A stretch of 64,000 nucleotides of DNA. Origin: Pontibacter sp. Tf4. GTDB taxonomy: Bacteria > Bacteroidota > Bacteroidia > Cytophagales > Hymenobacteraceae. The notes beneath the pieces are model-generated. The model did not search any database. It worked only from the letters and a program-made list of their open reading frames with translations, and was not told the origin of the DNA. Below are positions 1 through 10,129 of this stretch, piece after piece. The stretch's first letter is position 1, and every line of letters starts with the position of its first letter. A program made the translations under genes and the position numbers. Location of the stretch: assembly GCF_014212495.1 (NCBI RefSeq), contig NZ_JACKZC010000006.1, forward strand, positions 302,219 to 366,218, given 5' to 3'.

Positions 1-1189
1 GCAGAGACTTCAATAGCAGCTGCAGGTGAATCCTGCTGGTGTACGTGCCAGCAAAAGGTCAAAAAACATACCGCTTCCCGGATGTGGGTATAACAGGAGA
101 CTACACTACAAAGAGTGAACCGCAGTGATCTCCCAGGAGACTCGAGCAAAATGCCTGCGCCTCCGCATCAGAATCAAAGTCATTCATCCCCACACGGACA
201 ACTACCGGGAACCTGTCAGGGAGTTGTTTCGGGGCAATCCTGCACCTTTCGCACTGGCATCAAGTGTCAAGACTGTATGATCCCACGTCCCCGCCTACTC
301 CTCCGCTGTCACCCTCTTGATTTCCCCGCAATCAGTTAATAGGGCGATTTTGGCATCTTTGATGTTTTCAATTACAGCGAAGTCTCCATCGTGTTCCTTT
401 AGAGCAATAAGGAGGGGCCTGGTAAATTTTCCCAGCAGTGTGTCCATGTCTTTATGAATGGCCTGGTGCACCACCCCCAGTCCTGCCAGCCCATCGCTGA
501 CTTACAAAAGAGTTTGAAAATCAGGATGGATATAAAGTTTTTCTTCGGGATGCCCGGTTCACGGGAATGTCATTTCTGCTTAGCAACTTCCCAACTATAA
601 ATAAAATAGACCGGTGTGTGCACCCCCGGTTAAGAGCAGGAAGAGCAAGAGAAATATTCATACAGATACGTTGGTTTTCATACGGATTGCTTTGGATGCC
701 TGCTTGCTGGCCCACCTTCCAGTGGTTGTACCGGAAGCAATTCCTGAAGCAGGCGCCCATCAGCGGATAATTTCTGGAAGCATCCCTGCTTATTCCCATC
801 AGCCAGTGTTTTCCCCATTCGATAACTATACCTTACCTGAATGAAACTATTAAATCTGAGATAGTATCAGAAATTTATTACACCAACACCCTGCCTGGGA
901 GGACAAACAGGTGCGTCTGACCTGAAAAACCCTGTTGCAGGGGGGCCGCCTGATGCATTCCCTTGCCTGGGACCCTGCAATTATTTTTTATATTGTATAT
1001 TTGTTTTACATGGTGACACAGGCAACGACCGCTATGCAGTATGATAAGAACCTGGCTCTGTATTGAAATACCTGTATTCACCCCACAGGAATAGCCAGTA
1101 TTTGTAGCCTGCTCCTTTTTACATGGGAAAACTGGTAGATACCAACCTATTATTTCTTAATTGATCTACGAAAACAAACTCGTACTTAC
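1..1189. other. Gene-poor stretch, no convincing intact gene
   Basis: No open frame here has a recognisable family or a convincing start. Short frames exist on both strands between about 520 and 845 but overlap one another and read as low-complexity translation. The only protein-like stretch is a short minus-strand frame near 295-447, listed separately. The window edge falls in this region, so a gene could be cut off to the left. No tRNA-like cloverleaf or strong terminator was seen. Confidence 0.5.
295..447 (-). pseudogene. Possible short gene or 3' remnant, unknown
   Basis: This minus-strand frame reads as ordinary soluble protein from an ATG at 447 to a TAG at 295-297, about 50 residues (segments such as LLIALKEHDGDFAVIENI and LLTDCGEIKRVTAEE). 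The same frame stays open and protein-like for about 18 residues upstream of the ATG until an in-frame TAA. That fits the 3' end of a decayed gene better than a complete small gene. No family is recognised. Confidence 0.3.
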
Positions 1190-1954
1190 ATGAACGAAAC
1201 CCATCAGTATCGGTGTGTGGTGATAGACGACGAGAGCCACGCCGTTGAGTTACTTTCTGACTATATCGAATCCGTACCTCAACTCCAGCTTGCCGGAACA
1301 TACCAGGACCCGGTAAGAGCCCTTATGGACTTCCATGGCGATATAATGTACGATTTCATTTTCCTGGACATTGACATGCCACGGATCTCCGGGATTGAAC
1401 TGGCGAAAACCCTGCGGTCCCATGCTGCATTTTTGATATTCACTACGGCGCATTCTAAATATGCGCTGGAAGCATTTGATGTTCAGGCGGATCATTTTTT
1501 ACTTAAGCCAATTTCCTTCAATAAATTCCTGGCAGCAGTTAAGTGCGTCTTCAAAAGGCAGTCCGGAAGCCATCCGGCAATCCCTCAGCAGACTGACGAG
1601 GGTTTTTTTATTAAGAGCGACAAGAAAAGTAGACTGATACGGGTACGTACAGGAGAGATCATCGCAGTAGAGGGGTTAAAAAACTATGTAATCATTCATA
1701 CAGCCAGCCACAAACATATTACTTACCTGACGATGAAGGAAGTGGAAGAGGCTCTGTCTCCTTCGAACGGATTTATCCGTGTGCATAGATCCTTCATCAT
1801 TGCAAAGAAGAGCGTCGAACAGATTGAAGGAAGCACTATCACACTTGTCAATAACCTGGAAGTACCCATCGGGGATACCTACCGGCAGCAGTTCCTCCAG
1901 TATGTTACCGGCAACGTATTAATTTCCGGCCGGTTAGGATCCGCCGGAAATTAA
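1190..1954 (+). CDS. LytTR-family response regulator
   Basis: A 254-residue two-domain response regulator. Residues 5-125 form a receiver domain with the acidic pair D13/D14, phosphoacceptor D60 in FIFLDIDMP and conserved K106 in LLKP. Residues about 140-245 form a LytTR DNA-binding domain (RVRTGEIIAVEGLKNYV, then FIRVHRSFII). Proteins of this type are phosphorylated by a LytS/YehU-type kinase and activate nearby promoters. The matching kinase lies 266 bp downstream on the same strand, so the two probably form one signalling pair, though the gap allows separate promoters. The output is unknown. Confidence 0.93.
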   Translation: MNETHQYRCVVIDDESHAVELLSDYIESVPQLQLAGTYQDPVRALMDFHGDIMYDFIFLDIDMPRISGIELAKTLRSHAAFLIFTTAHSKYALEAFDVQADHFLLKPISFNKFLAAVKCVFKRQSGSHPAIPQQTDEGFFIKSDKKSRLIRVRTGEIIAVEGLKNYVIIHTASHKHITYLTMKEVEEALSPSNGFIRVHRSFIIAKKSVEQIEGSTITLVNNLEVPIGDTYRQQFLQYVTGNVLISGRLGSAGN

Positions 1955-2220
1955 TATGCCCGCATTACTTTTTAAACATCTACGCCCGGAAAGACGCCAG
2001 TTGTCAAGGTAATCGGTGTGGTAGCAGGTTCGGTACTGAAGATTCCTCCAGAGAAACTGGTTGGCCGAAAGGAAAAACTTGTTTTCAATTTCAGATTAAG
2101 ACGGATATTCGTATGTTTTTTCATAGCTTTTATGAAAAATTTATGACCTACGCCTTTACAGCCTAAATTTATTCCACCACCGGACCGAGCCGTTATACAT
2201 TAGCCATAAAACCAAAGATA

Positions 2221-3381
2221 ATGCAATTGTACTCGATTATTAAGGGCTATAAAACCCATTTTCTTGTCTGGGTAAGCTTCATCGCCTACGAGGTATTGGT
2301 AGTTGGTCTTGTTACCGGCTCATTCGGTTCCTTGCTGGATTATTCCGTGCATTACATTCTCAACATCCTTCTATTTTACCTGTTTGCGACAGTCATTCTT
2401 CCCCGTACACTTCTGGGGACCGCCAAGCCGGTACTGGTACTCCCCTTCCTGGTCTTCCTGGTACTTGCGTGCTACGTCTTTGTTGTTTATGGGGCAGAAC
2501 TGCTGCTGACCCGGTATCTGGGTGTCACCATGCTACGCCCTGTCGCGCTCGACTATAACTACATCCTGCGATCTACCTGGCGCGCCATTTATTTTATGGG
2601 ATTTGCAACAGGCTACTACTTTCTCATCAAGTCTTTAAAAGAAAAACTACGTGCAGAACAGGCAGAAAGACAGCACCTGCTCCAGATAATTGAGAAGCAA
2701 ACCCTTCAACATGAACTGATCAAGTCCCAGAATGCTTTTCTGAAGGCACAAATTAATCCCCATTTTCTGTTTAACACCCTTAGCTTTGTGTACAACAGTG
2801 TCCGGAAGACTTCCGCTCAGGCTGCCGAAACCATCCTGTCGCTTTCCGAAATGATGCGTTATTCACTCCAGCGCGAAGAAGAGCACATGGAAGCAGATCT
2901 TCTAAAAGAAATAGAACAGGTGGAGCACCTGATACGCATATACCAATTACGGAACGACCATAAGCTTCATATCGAACTGGTGTACAGCCCTAACCTGGCA
3001 GGGGTACGGTTCATCCCCCTTGTTCTCCTGACCCTTGTGGAAAATATATTCAAACATGGGAATCTCACGCAAAAGGGGCAAGGCGCTATCATCAATGTTC
3101 TACTTGATGAAGAGGGCCTCCAGATCAGGACATCCAACCTGCGGTGCTCCACCCGCCCATCGGGCCACAGGATTGGACTAGATAATATTCGCAGAAGACT
3201 CCGACATAGCTACCAGGACAATTTCCTTCTCGAAAGCCGCTCTGACAAGAAAGGCTATTTCCATACCTTCCTGCAGGTTCCTTCTGCCCTCGTCACTGCT
3301 GCAGCTGATCACGTGGGACCTGGTACCTGGGAGCGGCAGGCAACTGGGCCTGCTCTGCCGAGATCTCTTCATGCCAGCTGA
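2221..3381 (+). CDS. LytS/YehU-type sensor histidine kinase
   Basis: A 386-residue membrane histidine kinase of the His_kinase (PF06580) family. Four or so hydrophobic segments occupy residues 10-135, followed by a coiled linker (140-170). The phosphoacceptor region is AQINPHFLFNTLSF with H181, and the ATPase N-box is LVENIFKHG near N275. A glycine-rich turn near GLDNIRRRL follows. It has no recognisable extracellular ligand domain, typical of this Bacteroidota group. It should phosphorylate the LytTR regulator encoded just upstream. The C-terminal 30 residues after VPSALV look non-conserved. Confidence 0.9.
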   Translation: MQLYSIIKGYKTHFLVWVSFIAYEVLVVGLVTGSFGSLLDYSVHYILNILLFYLFATVILPRTLLGTAKPVLVLPFLVFLVLACYVFVVYGAELLLTRYLGVTMLRPVALDYNYILRSTWRAIYFMGFATGYYFLIKSLKEKLRAEQAERQHLLQIIEKQTLQHELIKSQNAFLKAQINPHFLFNTLSFVYNSVRKTSAQAAETILSLSEMMRYSLQREEEHMEADLLKEIEQVEHLIRIYQLRNDHKLHIELVYSPNLAGVRFIPLVLLTLVENIFKHGNLTQKGQGAIINVLLDEEGLQIRTSNLRCSTRPSGHRIGLDNIRRRLRHSYQDNFLLESRSDKKGYFHTFLQVPSALVTAAADHVGPGTWERQATGPALPRSLHAS

Positions 3382-3759
3382 GGACCAATACGTCAGAAGA
3401 TCCCTCTTCACATGATAATCGGTACCAGTTCCCCTGTCATCTTCATGTCTATTTTATCATCGTGTTGCCTTAGCCCCCGGTTTGGCTAATTAAGGCCGAT
3501 TCTGCAAATAAGGAGAACCTCCCGGGCCCCCTCAAAATTCACTACAGCCTGCCAGAGACTTATTGAAATTGTATTCGCTCTCTGCAGGTGCCCGGAACCC
3601 AAATGAATTGATCAGGCAAATACAAGACCACCCGGATGAGATTAAACCTGTGAAATGGGAGAAAAAACACAGGTACATCCCCTTCTGATTCCTGAATTAA
3701 GTCTCTAATCTTGTGCTCTTTTACCGTAAACCGGTCTATCATAACAAGCAAATCTAAAT

Positions 3760-4074
3760 ATGGCGAAATTCAGAATTTCAGGGGTTTGGAAAGACTCTAA
3801 CGACGTTATCACCCATTATGCCTTCCACACGGAAGGGGACAGCAGCACGACACGGGCTGAGAAAGTATCCAAAGCACTGGCAATACAACTACTTGAAACA
3901 CGGGGAAACTCCGCCACAACCTGGATGTGGAACTACAGCAGGGCTCAATGGGCTACAGGGGAGAATGTCACCGTCGTGAACGGAGCTTCGGGCAAGTACC
4001 TGAGGACAGACCCCGATAACCGGTTAACTGATAACCTGGCACACCTGATTGACTTTGACTGGATAGCACCATGA
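3760..4074 (+). CDS. DUF3892-like small protein
   Basis: A 104-residue soluble protein. The opening KFRISGVWKD, the regularly spaced strands and the phrase VVNGASGKYLRTDPD near the C-terminus resemble DUF3892 proteins, whose function is not known to me. It sits alone between a kinase gene and a long non-coding stretch and has no evident operon partner. The start was chosen as the first ATG of the frame. The family assignment is by resemblance only. Confidence 0.6.
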   Translation: MAKFRISGVWKDSNDVITHYAFHTEGDSSTTRAEKVSKALAIQLLETRGNSATTWMWNYSRAQWATGENVTVVNGASGKYLRTDPDNRLTDNLAHLIDFDWIAP

Positions 4075-4990
4075 AGTAACTTAAGGTAGCAGGAAGGATA
4101 TGCTTTATAAATTCCCTTCCGGCCTGGTTCTCTGTTGCTGCACGATGTAGCTGCAGGGCAAAACAAGTGCAGTCAGCTTATTCAACACGAACTGAAAAGA
4201 GGCTGACATAGACAGTGGATCCAGAACAGCTGCAGGCTGCCGAGAGTTGAATGCACCCTGACGGGCCCGGAAGCCACTGAGCAGGCCGGGCAATCAGCTA
4301 CTGCAACGGCAGGATGTTACTGCCAATTACTATTACGGCTTAAACACTGAATCATCTGGCCAGGTAAGGTAAATTGCCGTTGCAGGACATGGTATCCTCC
4401 GACCTGAGGTAAACCCTGACAATTTGTTCTACAAAAGCCTGATACACTTCAGGCTTTTGTAGAATATAAACAAATCCCAGGGCAGGGCTCCGGCCTCCCC
4501 ACCCCTCTTTGGCCATCTTCATATGCAAGCACCTTACGGGTCCAGCTCCTGATCTCTACCTGGCAGGTTTGCCTGCGCTGACCGGGAAGGGATTCGGGGA
4601 AAAAAGTATGCCGCATGCCGGACCTGCCGAATGAAATCAGCCTCAAGTACTCATGCCCGGATGGACGTCGTAAACCGACCTTCATTCCAGGGGCGTTTAC
4701 ACTAACAAAACCAGGATAAAACCAATTACACTGGTGGTGTGATTAGTCCCACTTCGGTGCCGTTATTTTCATCCTGTCACCCGTATCAAATCCCTTTATT
4801 CAAAGCCCGTTTTACACATGTTTCAGGTAAATATTCACGCCCATAGCATGCATCACAAAACACAAACAACACATTACCAAGACATTACAACACTCCCCTT
4901 TTTACTACCTGTTTGAAAGGCGGTTGAGTCTAAAGAATAGGCTGCCCTACTTAGGCATACAGATAAAATGTCTCACTTAAATAAAAATGT
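4075..4990. other. Long intergenic stretch with one strong hairpin
   Basis: About 900 bases without a convincing gene. Minus-strand frames near 4105-4293 and 4449-4685 have unnatural composition and no recognisable motifs. The only clear structure is the perfect inverted repeat at 4427-4464, listed separately. The last 150 bases before 4991 are AT-richer and probably hold the promoter of the next operon, but I could not fix a -33/-7 pair. Confidence 0.5.
4427..4464. terminator. Perfect 16-bp inverted repeat, terminator-like
   Basis: The arms TTCTACAAAAGCCTGA and TCAGGCTTTTGTAGAA are exact reverse complements around a 6-base loop. The stem carries runs of A and T at its base, as in a factor-independent bidirectional terminator. 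It is 350 bases from the nearest confident stop codon at 4074, so it may instead terminate an unrecognised transcript or be an isolated palindromic repeat. Confidence 0.6.
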
Positions 4991-5410
4991 ATGCCAACCT
5001 TAATCACAAGAAAGACAGATGGCCTGCAGGAGCAAACACAACCCTGCAATTTCAGCGATGTGAACCAGAATGAATTCGTAGAACTGGACGTTACCCACGA
5101 GGAGCTTCGCCAACGGTGTGCCCGCTACAAGGCTTATCTTGCCGCCTTACAGCCCCCCCAGGACAATACGATGATCCGCGCTGCCAATTTCACCACTGAT
5201 TCGGTCCTGCAAATGATACAACAGAGTCCGGGAAGTGCCTTCATTCGGGTTTACTACGGGATTGAAGAAAACGGGGAACACCGTCTCTTTATGGCCCCGG
5301 TAAACGATGCGAATAGCCTTACCACGGAGACTGACCTCACCTACGTGGATGATTGCTGCCGTTGTCCGCCACTTTTGAACTGCCCTGCAGACGATCTGAT
5401 GGAACCTTAA
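4991..5410 (+). CDS. Conserved-looking hypothetical protein
   Basis: A 139-residue, predicted soluble, acidic protein with no family I recognise. It contains FSDVNQNEFVELDV, a central RVYYGIEENGEHRLFMAPV strand pair, and a cysteine-rich end (DDCCRCPPLLNC) with four cysteines that could bind metal. It lies 50 bp upstream of a membrane protein gene and then a kinase/regulator pair, all on one strand, so it is probably the first gene of that operon. It may be an accessory component of the signalling system, which is inference from position only. Confidence 0.65.
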   Translation: MPTLITRKTDGLQEQTQPCNFSDVNQNEFVELDVTHEELRQRCARYKAYLAALQPPQDNTMIRAANFTTDSVLQMIQQSPGSAFIRVYYGIEENGEHRLFMAPVNDANSLTTETDLTYVDDCCRCPPLLNCPADDLMEP

Positions 5411-5460
5411 AACAGGGAAGGCTTGGTATCTACCGGGCCTTCTTCCTATCTTTCAGAACT

Positions 5461-6120
5461 ATGTGGGAATTATATGTTCATTTCAGTTTATTGGCGCTGA
5501 ACCTGGCAGTTTGGCTGGTCCTGTATAAAAAGCTGGACTCCCCATTCCGGCTGTTGGGCTGGACGCTGCTTTTAACGGCACTTTTTGAAGCTTACGCGGC
5601 TTACCTGCTCCTCAACAAGACACGAAATCTGCATCTCTATCACCTGCTCACCCCCTTACAGTATGTGCTCTACTCCCTTGTATTTTACAAGGTATTGGAA
5701 GGCACCATCTACAGGCGTGCTGTAATCCTGACCATCCCGGCGTACCTGCTCGTCTCAGGTATTATTACGTTCTTTTTCCAGGGCTTGTCAGAATATAATT
5801 CCTATGCGCTGTCATTGAAGAATGTTTTACTGACCCTTTGGGTATTACTTTATTACCGGGAGATTTTCACCAGCTTAAAAGTAGTCGAGTTAACAAAAGA
5901 TGCTATGTTCTGGACCAGTACAGGCCTCCTGTTCTATTCACTGGGGAGCTTTTTTGTCGACGGCCTGATGCACTACATGCTGGGTAAATCTTTTGAAATG
6001 GCCAATGCCTTTTTTTATATCAGTATCTTTCTCGGATATTTGCTGCACGGTACTTTTCTTATCGCTTTCCTCCTCGAATGGAAAAAGACCCCCTATGCTT
6101 TAGAACGAGCGAAACTGTAA
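5461..6120 (+). CDS. Polytopic membrane protein preceding kinase
   Basis: A 219-residue integral membrane protein with six or seven hydrophobic helices, from WELYVHFSLLALNLAVWLVL through GYLLHGTFLIAFLLEW. The open frame extends upstream to 5353 but overlaps the end of the previous gene, and the segment before the ATG at 5461 is not membrane-like, so 5461 was preferred. It ends 13 bp before the NarL-type kinase. Because that kinase has only one short N-terminal membrane segment, this protein is a candidate membrane sensor or partner for it. No enzyme motif is visible. Confidence 0.8.
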   Translation: MWELYVHFSLLALNLAVWLVLYKKLDSPFRLLGWTLLLTALFEAYAAYLLLNKTRNLHLYHLLTPLQYVLYSLVFYKVLEGTIYRRAVILTIPAYLLVSGIITFFFQGLSEYNSYALSLKNVLLTLWVLLYYREIFTSLKVVELTKDAMFWTSTGLLFYSLGSFFVDGLMHYMLGKSFEMANAFFYISIFLGYLLHGTFLIAFLLEWKKTPYALERAKL

Positions 6121-6133
6121 GCTTATCTTCCCT

Positions 6134-6928
6134 ATGCCGGACGTTGTGTTGATTGTTGCCGTTGGTACCGCCCTGTTACTCCTGTTAGGCATGTTCATTA
6201 CTTTTATGACCCTGACCTACCAGAAAAAGCGACTCCTGCACCAGCAGGAGGTAACGGAACTGGTAGACTCCTACCAGAAAGAAATGCTGAAGGCTCAACT
6301 TGAGATGCAGGAACAAACATTCCTCTCCATTTCACAGGAAATTCATGACAATGTAGGCCAGGTCCTCTCATTGGCCCGGCTTAATATCAGCACCCTGGAG
6401 AACACGATAACACAGGCTGGTGCTTCGAAACTTGCCACCAGCAAGGAGCTGATTGACCAGGCCATCCAGGATTTAAGAGATCTGTCGAAGAGGCTGAACA
6501 GTAAATATGTTACACAACAGCCCCTATCGGCCCTCCTGAAATTTCAGCTTGAATTGATCGGCAAAACCGGGGTTATCGACACCAGCTTTGACCTGATCGG
6601 GCAGGAACTCCCCGTTGCCCCGGATAAAAAGCTGATTCTCTTCCGTATAGCACAGGAGGCGATCAACAACATCCTCAGGCACGCACAGGCTGATGCCATT
6701 GCCGTACGCGTCAGTTTCCGGGCAGACGGGATGACCCTCAATATTTCAGATAATGGCAGGGGCTTTGACCAGGCTGACCCGGCACCGGCACTCCTGCACA
6801 TGGCAGGTGGTACCGGCATCACCAACATGCATTCCCGCGCGGCCATGATAGGTGCAAAGTTCAGCATAGAAAGCACCCCGGGGGCAGGCACGCTTGTTCA
6901 TCTTGAGCTTCCGATCCGATTCATTTAA
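6134..6928 (+). CDS. NarL-type sensor histidine kinase (HisKA_3)
   Basis: A 264-residue kinase with one N-terminal membrane helix (residues 4-28) and a coiled segment. The HisKA_3 phosphoacceptor region is ISQEIHDNVGQVLSLARL with H71. A HATPase domain follows, with N-box RIAQEAINNILRHAQ (near N179), ISDNGRGF, and the G-box GGTGITNMHSRA. It lacks a sensory domain of its own. It lies in a tight run between the membrane protein and its LuxR-type response regulator (13 bp gap), so the three genes form one signalling operon. Confidence 0.93.
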   Translation: MPDVVLIVAVGTALLLLLGMFITFMTLTYQKKRLLHQQEVTELVDSYQKEMLKAQLEMQEQTFLSISQEIHDNVGQVLSLARLNISTLENTITQAGASKLATSKELIDQAIQDLRDLSKRLNSKYVTQQPLSALLKFQLELIGKTGVIDTSFDLIGQELPVAPDKKLILFRIAQEAINNILRHAQADAIAVRVSFRADGMTLNISDNGRGFDQADPAPALLHMAGGTGITNMHSRAAMIGAKFSIESTPGAGTLVHLELPIRFI

Positions 6929-6941
6929 ATACTTTTTAATT

Positions 6942-7598
6942 ATGCATACCACACAAACGGCGGTTACCAGGGTAGCACTTGTTGACGACCACAAGCTTTT
7001 CCGGAAAGGGCTCCTGGAGTTGATCAATGGTTTCAGTGGATACACCGTGATACTTGAAGCAGAAAACGGCAGGGACTTTATACGGAAGCTGTTCCCGGAA
7101 AAGGTTCCCGCTATCGTACTCCTGGATATTAGCATGCCGGTCATGGATGGCTTTGAAACGGCAAAGTGGCTGCAGGAACACCACCCGGACATCAAGATCC
7201 TGGCCTTATCTATGAGCAACGATGAGGAAACCGTACTCCGTATGCTGAAATGCGGGGTAGACGGGTATATCCTGAAGAATGCGGACCCCTCCGAACTCAG
7301 GATGGCCTTAGAGGCCCTTGAGGTGGATGGCAGTTATTACTCCAGCAGTGTGAGCGAGATTCTGAAACGGGGACTTGTTAGTGGCACCCAGCTCCAGACA
7401 GAACTTACGGAAAGGGAAATAGAATTTCTGAAACTTGCCTGTACGGAATTACCCTATAAATCCTTCTCCCCGTTCCTGAAAGTTTCTCCGCGCGTAGTGG
7501 AATCCATCAGGGAGACATTGTTCAAGAAGCTGGATGTCGCTTCCAGGGTAGGTCTTGTAATCTATGCTATCCGCAACGGCATCTATAAAGTTGAATAG
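6942..7598 (+). CDS. NarL/FixJ-type response regulator (LuxR HTH)
   Basis: A 218-residue response regulator. The receiver domain has the acidic pair D15/D16 in ALVDDH and phosphoacceptor D62 in LLDISMPVMDG. The C-terminal LuxR-type helix-turn-helix starts at LTEREIEFLKLACTELPYK and ends with VIYAIRNGIYKVE. The start at 6942 gives the usual length; an upstream ATG at 6894 overlaps the kinase gene. It is the presumed phosphorylation partner of the kinase directly upstream. A hairpin follows its stop codon by about 45 bp. Confidence 0.93.
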   Translation: MHTTQTAVTRVALVDDHKLFRKGLLELINGFSGYTVILEAENGRDFIRKLFPEKVPAIVLLDISMPVMDGFETAKWLQEHHPDIKILALSMSNDEETVLRMLKCGVDGYILKNADPSELRMALEALEVDGSYYSSSVSEILKRGLVSGTQLQTELTEREIEFLKLACTELPYKSFSPFLKVSPRVVESIRETLFKKLDVASRVGLVIYAIRNGIYKVE

Positions 7599-7641
7599 TT
7601 TCCGACCCGTGAACTAAAGAGCTACGGGTATCCCGGTCTTT

Positions 7642-7682
7642 TCACTTTTGCCCCGCCTCCACTGAACCGGGAGCAAAAGTGA
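7642..7682 (+). terminator. Terminator-like hairpin after the kinase operon
   Basis: The arms TCACTTTTGC and GCAAAAGTGA are exact complements, with a further CCCG/CGGG pairing inside, followed by TAGGTTTT. The position 44 bases past the response regulator stop fits the end of the three-gene signalling operon. Confidence 0.6.
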
Positions 7683-8649
7683 TAGGTTTTCATATCCTGG
7701 AAAAGACTGTCTGAGTATTTGCTGCATTGACGGTTTCCAGCTCCCGGGAACTGACCGCTTGGCTTTTGGCCACGCAGTCCACTGCATACCCCGGGAAGCA
7801 TTGCATTACCGCATTGGTACCGTGCCCCTTCTTACGATCATACGTCCTGCAGGCACAAATACCCCACCCCCGGCCGGCTGATTCTGCTCATAGCGCCAGG
7901 TGCTTTAACGTCTGCAATTAAGGCAAAACAGGCGGTTTTGGCAGCAAGGTAGGCATGGGAAAAATCACAGGGAAAATTAACCTCCATCCTATGACCGGTA
8001 CATTAGGCATGGTACAAAGCATAGCTACCTAAATCCTGTAATCGCATGCGCATACAAAATGACCGGAGCAGCATCTTCCCAAAGCCCTTCCGGCAATACA
8101 GCCTTTTACGTGAAAATAAACGGGTGTAAAGATGGACCCGCCTTTCTCTCTTTTTACCCGGAAGGCCTTTAGACATTATACAGGGCTTCTCTTTAGCCAC
8201 CGCCTGATACCCGGCACTCCATGTGAATTTTACCTGTGAATAAACACGGAAGAGGCTGCTTCTCATTACGATTTATGTCGAAGCAGGCAGTTAAACTGAA
8301 GACCTCTGCTTAATTGAGAAAAAGTAAAGCTGACAGAAGAGGGGCTTAACAAAAAAAGTAGCTATTGCAGAATGCTTGGATTCCGGTTGACAATAAGAGC
8401 AGTCCTTGGGAAAAGTTTTTTCGTCTGACTGTCCTTATGCTTTCCTTCGGCGGAAGCAGCCATCTGTTTCCCGGAATCACCTGCCATCGTTACTAAGCTC
8501 CGTGCTAAAGACCATCATACCTTGACGAACCGGAAGCCTGGTATCAGTTTCCTGCTTTAGCACTACACAAACAAATCTTATATTTGATACAAGGTGAGGT
8601 AGTACAAATATATTACACCTGATCAACCGTTTATTTAATCACTTTACTT
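7683..8649. other. Intergenic stretch, nothing recognised
   Basis: Nearly 1 kb without a convincing gene. Frames at 7727-7921 (plus) and 8003-8266 (minus) are rich in cysteine, arginine and histidine in patterns typical of non-coding translation. Composition becomes AT-rich from about 8550, just before the MBL-fold gene, and this part (TATTTGATACAAGG, TACAAATATATTACACC) is the likely promoter area. Confidence 0.45.
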
Positions 8650-9926
8650 ATGCGTTCTACAGAAGCTACCCCGGACCCCGTACCTGTTTTTATCGAAAAG
8701 ATTGAGAAAGGATCAGGTTATATCCTATTAGATTTTCCGAATGAAAAGCATCACGGAAGTTTTCTTGAGAAAGTAAGGGCTAATGTAGGGGAAGAACACC
8801 CTATTCTAAACGATAAGCGGAGCATGATCGAGTTAACAGGCGTTCATTTTGGAAAGATGCGTGTCCCTCGCGAGGGATGTTATTATTACCTGCCCGATAA
8901 TATCTTAAGCCTTATCGATCAGGGTGAGCCTTATCAAGGTATAGACGACGCTGGTGGCCACTCCAATATTATTGCTTTCAGATTAGATCTCTCAGGCAGC
9001 AATCTGCCATTCAGCTTTGGCAGAGCATTATCCAAAAAGGCTGTTTTTGGGAAAGAATATGAAGAAAGGGAAGCGGAACCGGGAATGATACCAATTGATG
9101 AGTTTGATGCTATCAAAAGCTGGGCAGAGGGTACAACGTTGGTAGCTATGAATGTTGGGCAGGGCAACTGGAACGAAGTGCACTTTAAGGATGGGAATGT
9201 TATCCTTTACGACATTGGTGCGTCTGTACGCTTCACGGCAAAGTGCATAGACAGTGTCATCAGGCGAAGTAAAATTATCAGGGTGTTAAACGAAGGCGAA
9301 GCTGCCATCAAGTGCACACTAATAATCAGCCACTGGGATATAGACCACTACCAGGCTATTTTTCAGGTTGATGATGCCTGGATCAGGCTCCTTCATAAAG
9401 TTATCTATATGGCTCACCCTCCAACCCGAACCAGCGAAAGGGCACTTGAAAAGATTGTAGCAAACACGCACTTCAGGCAGAGGATCGAGGTCGCACCCTG
9501 CTCGAGAGAGCCAGGAAGAGGTAAAAGCAGTGTACTGCATACCCTTTATAAAATAATGGCATATACCTATTAAGAGGCACAAAATCATCTAATAGAAACA
9601 AATCAGGGCTCTCGTTGGGAGTCTGGACTAAGAGTGCTGCAGCTATATTGCCTGCAGATCATCATTATGATCAGGTGCATCAGTACATTTTACCTGAGCT
9701 TGGAAAAAACAGACGTGTATATTTTGTGGTGCCTCACCATGGCGGGCATGCCGGCGACTACAAATTGATAAAAAAGATTGACCTGCCCGGGGAGGCCATT
9801 CTGTCAGTTGGGCCCAATAAATGGAATCATCCTTATAAGTTTATCCGGCAGACCCTAAAGGATGTTTTCGATAAAGATATATTTGAGACAGCAAGTGACC
9901 ATGATTATGAAAAGGTCCTTGAGTAA
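8650..9926 (+). pseudogene. Frameshifted MBL-fold (ComEC-like) hydrolase
   Basis: Two frames together encode one metallo-beta-lactamase-fold protein. The first (to the TAA at 9571-9573) carries VAMNVGQGNWNEVHF and the metal-binding motif SHWDIDH (H228, D230, D232, H233). The second, in another frame, is already protein-like from about 9570 (LLRGTKSSNRNKSGLSLGVW) and continues with ILPADHHYD and VPHHGGHAGDY to 9926. The halves join near 9565, so a one- or two-base indel is likely. The first 160 residues have no family I recognise. Related standalone MBL proteins occur in defence and competence contexts. Whether the lesion is real decay, a sequencing error or programmed frameshifting cannot be told here. 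Confidence 0.75.
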
Positions 9927-10129
9927 GATTATAACCTGGCGTCACTTTGGTTTGATAGAGCCCTCTTGCTATTATACTTGAATGAAAGACGGGTTCTATG
10001 TCAGACATTATGCTTATCTCTTTCCGTATCAGAACTTAACCCGTATTTAGCTACTGTAACAGGCTCTGTAATGAAGTCGGGGCCTCAACTATTATTTTGA
10101 TGTATTTCAAAGCTGTTTAATTATACACC

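Noticed and set aside
115..844. Several 60-90 residue frames on both strands near the left edge
   Set aside because: They overlap one another, are rich in cysteine, proline and histidine in random patterns, and show no family motif.
1955..2220. A protein-like plus-strand stretch between LytTR and its kinase (VKVIGVVAGSVLKIPPEKLV)
   Set aside because: The frame has no ATG start and follows an in-frame stop; no family is recognised, and the region more simply serves as promoter area for the kinase.
4105..4685. Minus-strand frames of 62 and 78 residues in the long gap
   Set aside because: Composition is unlike neighbouring genes and the strong hairpin at 4427-4464 lies across one end; no motif supports coding.
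8003..8266. 87-residue minus-strand frame
   Set aside because: Basic and cysteine-rich without a motif, no operon partner, in a gene-poor gap.
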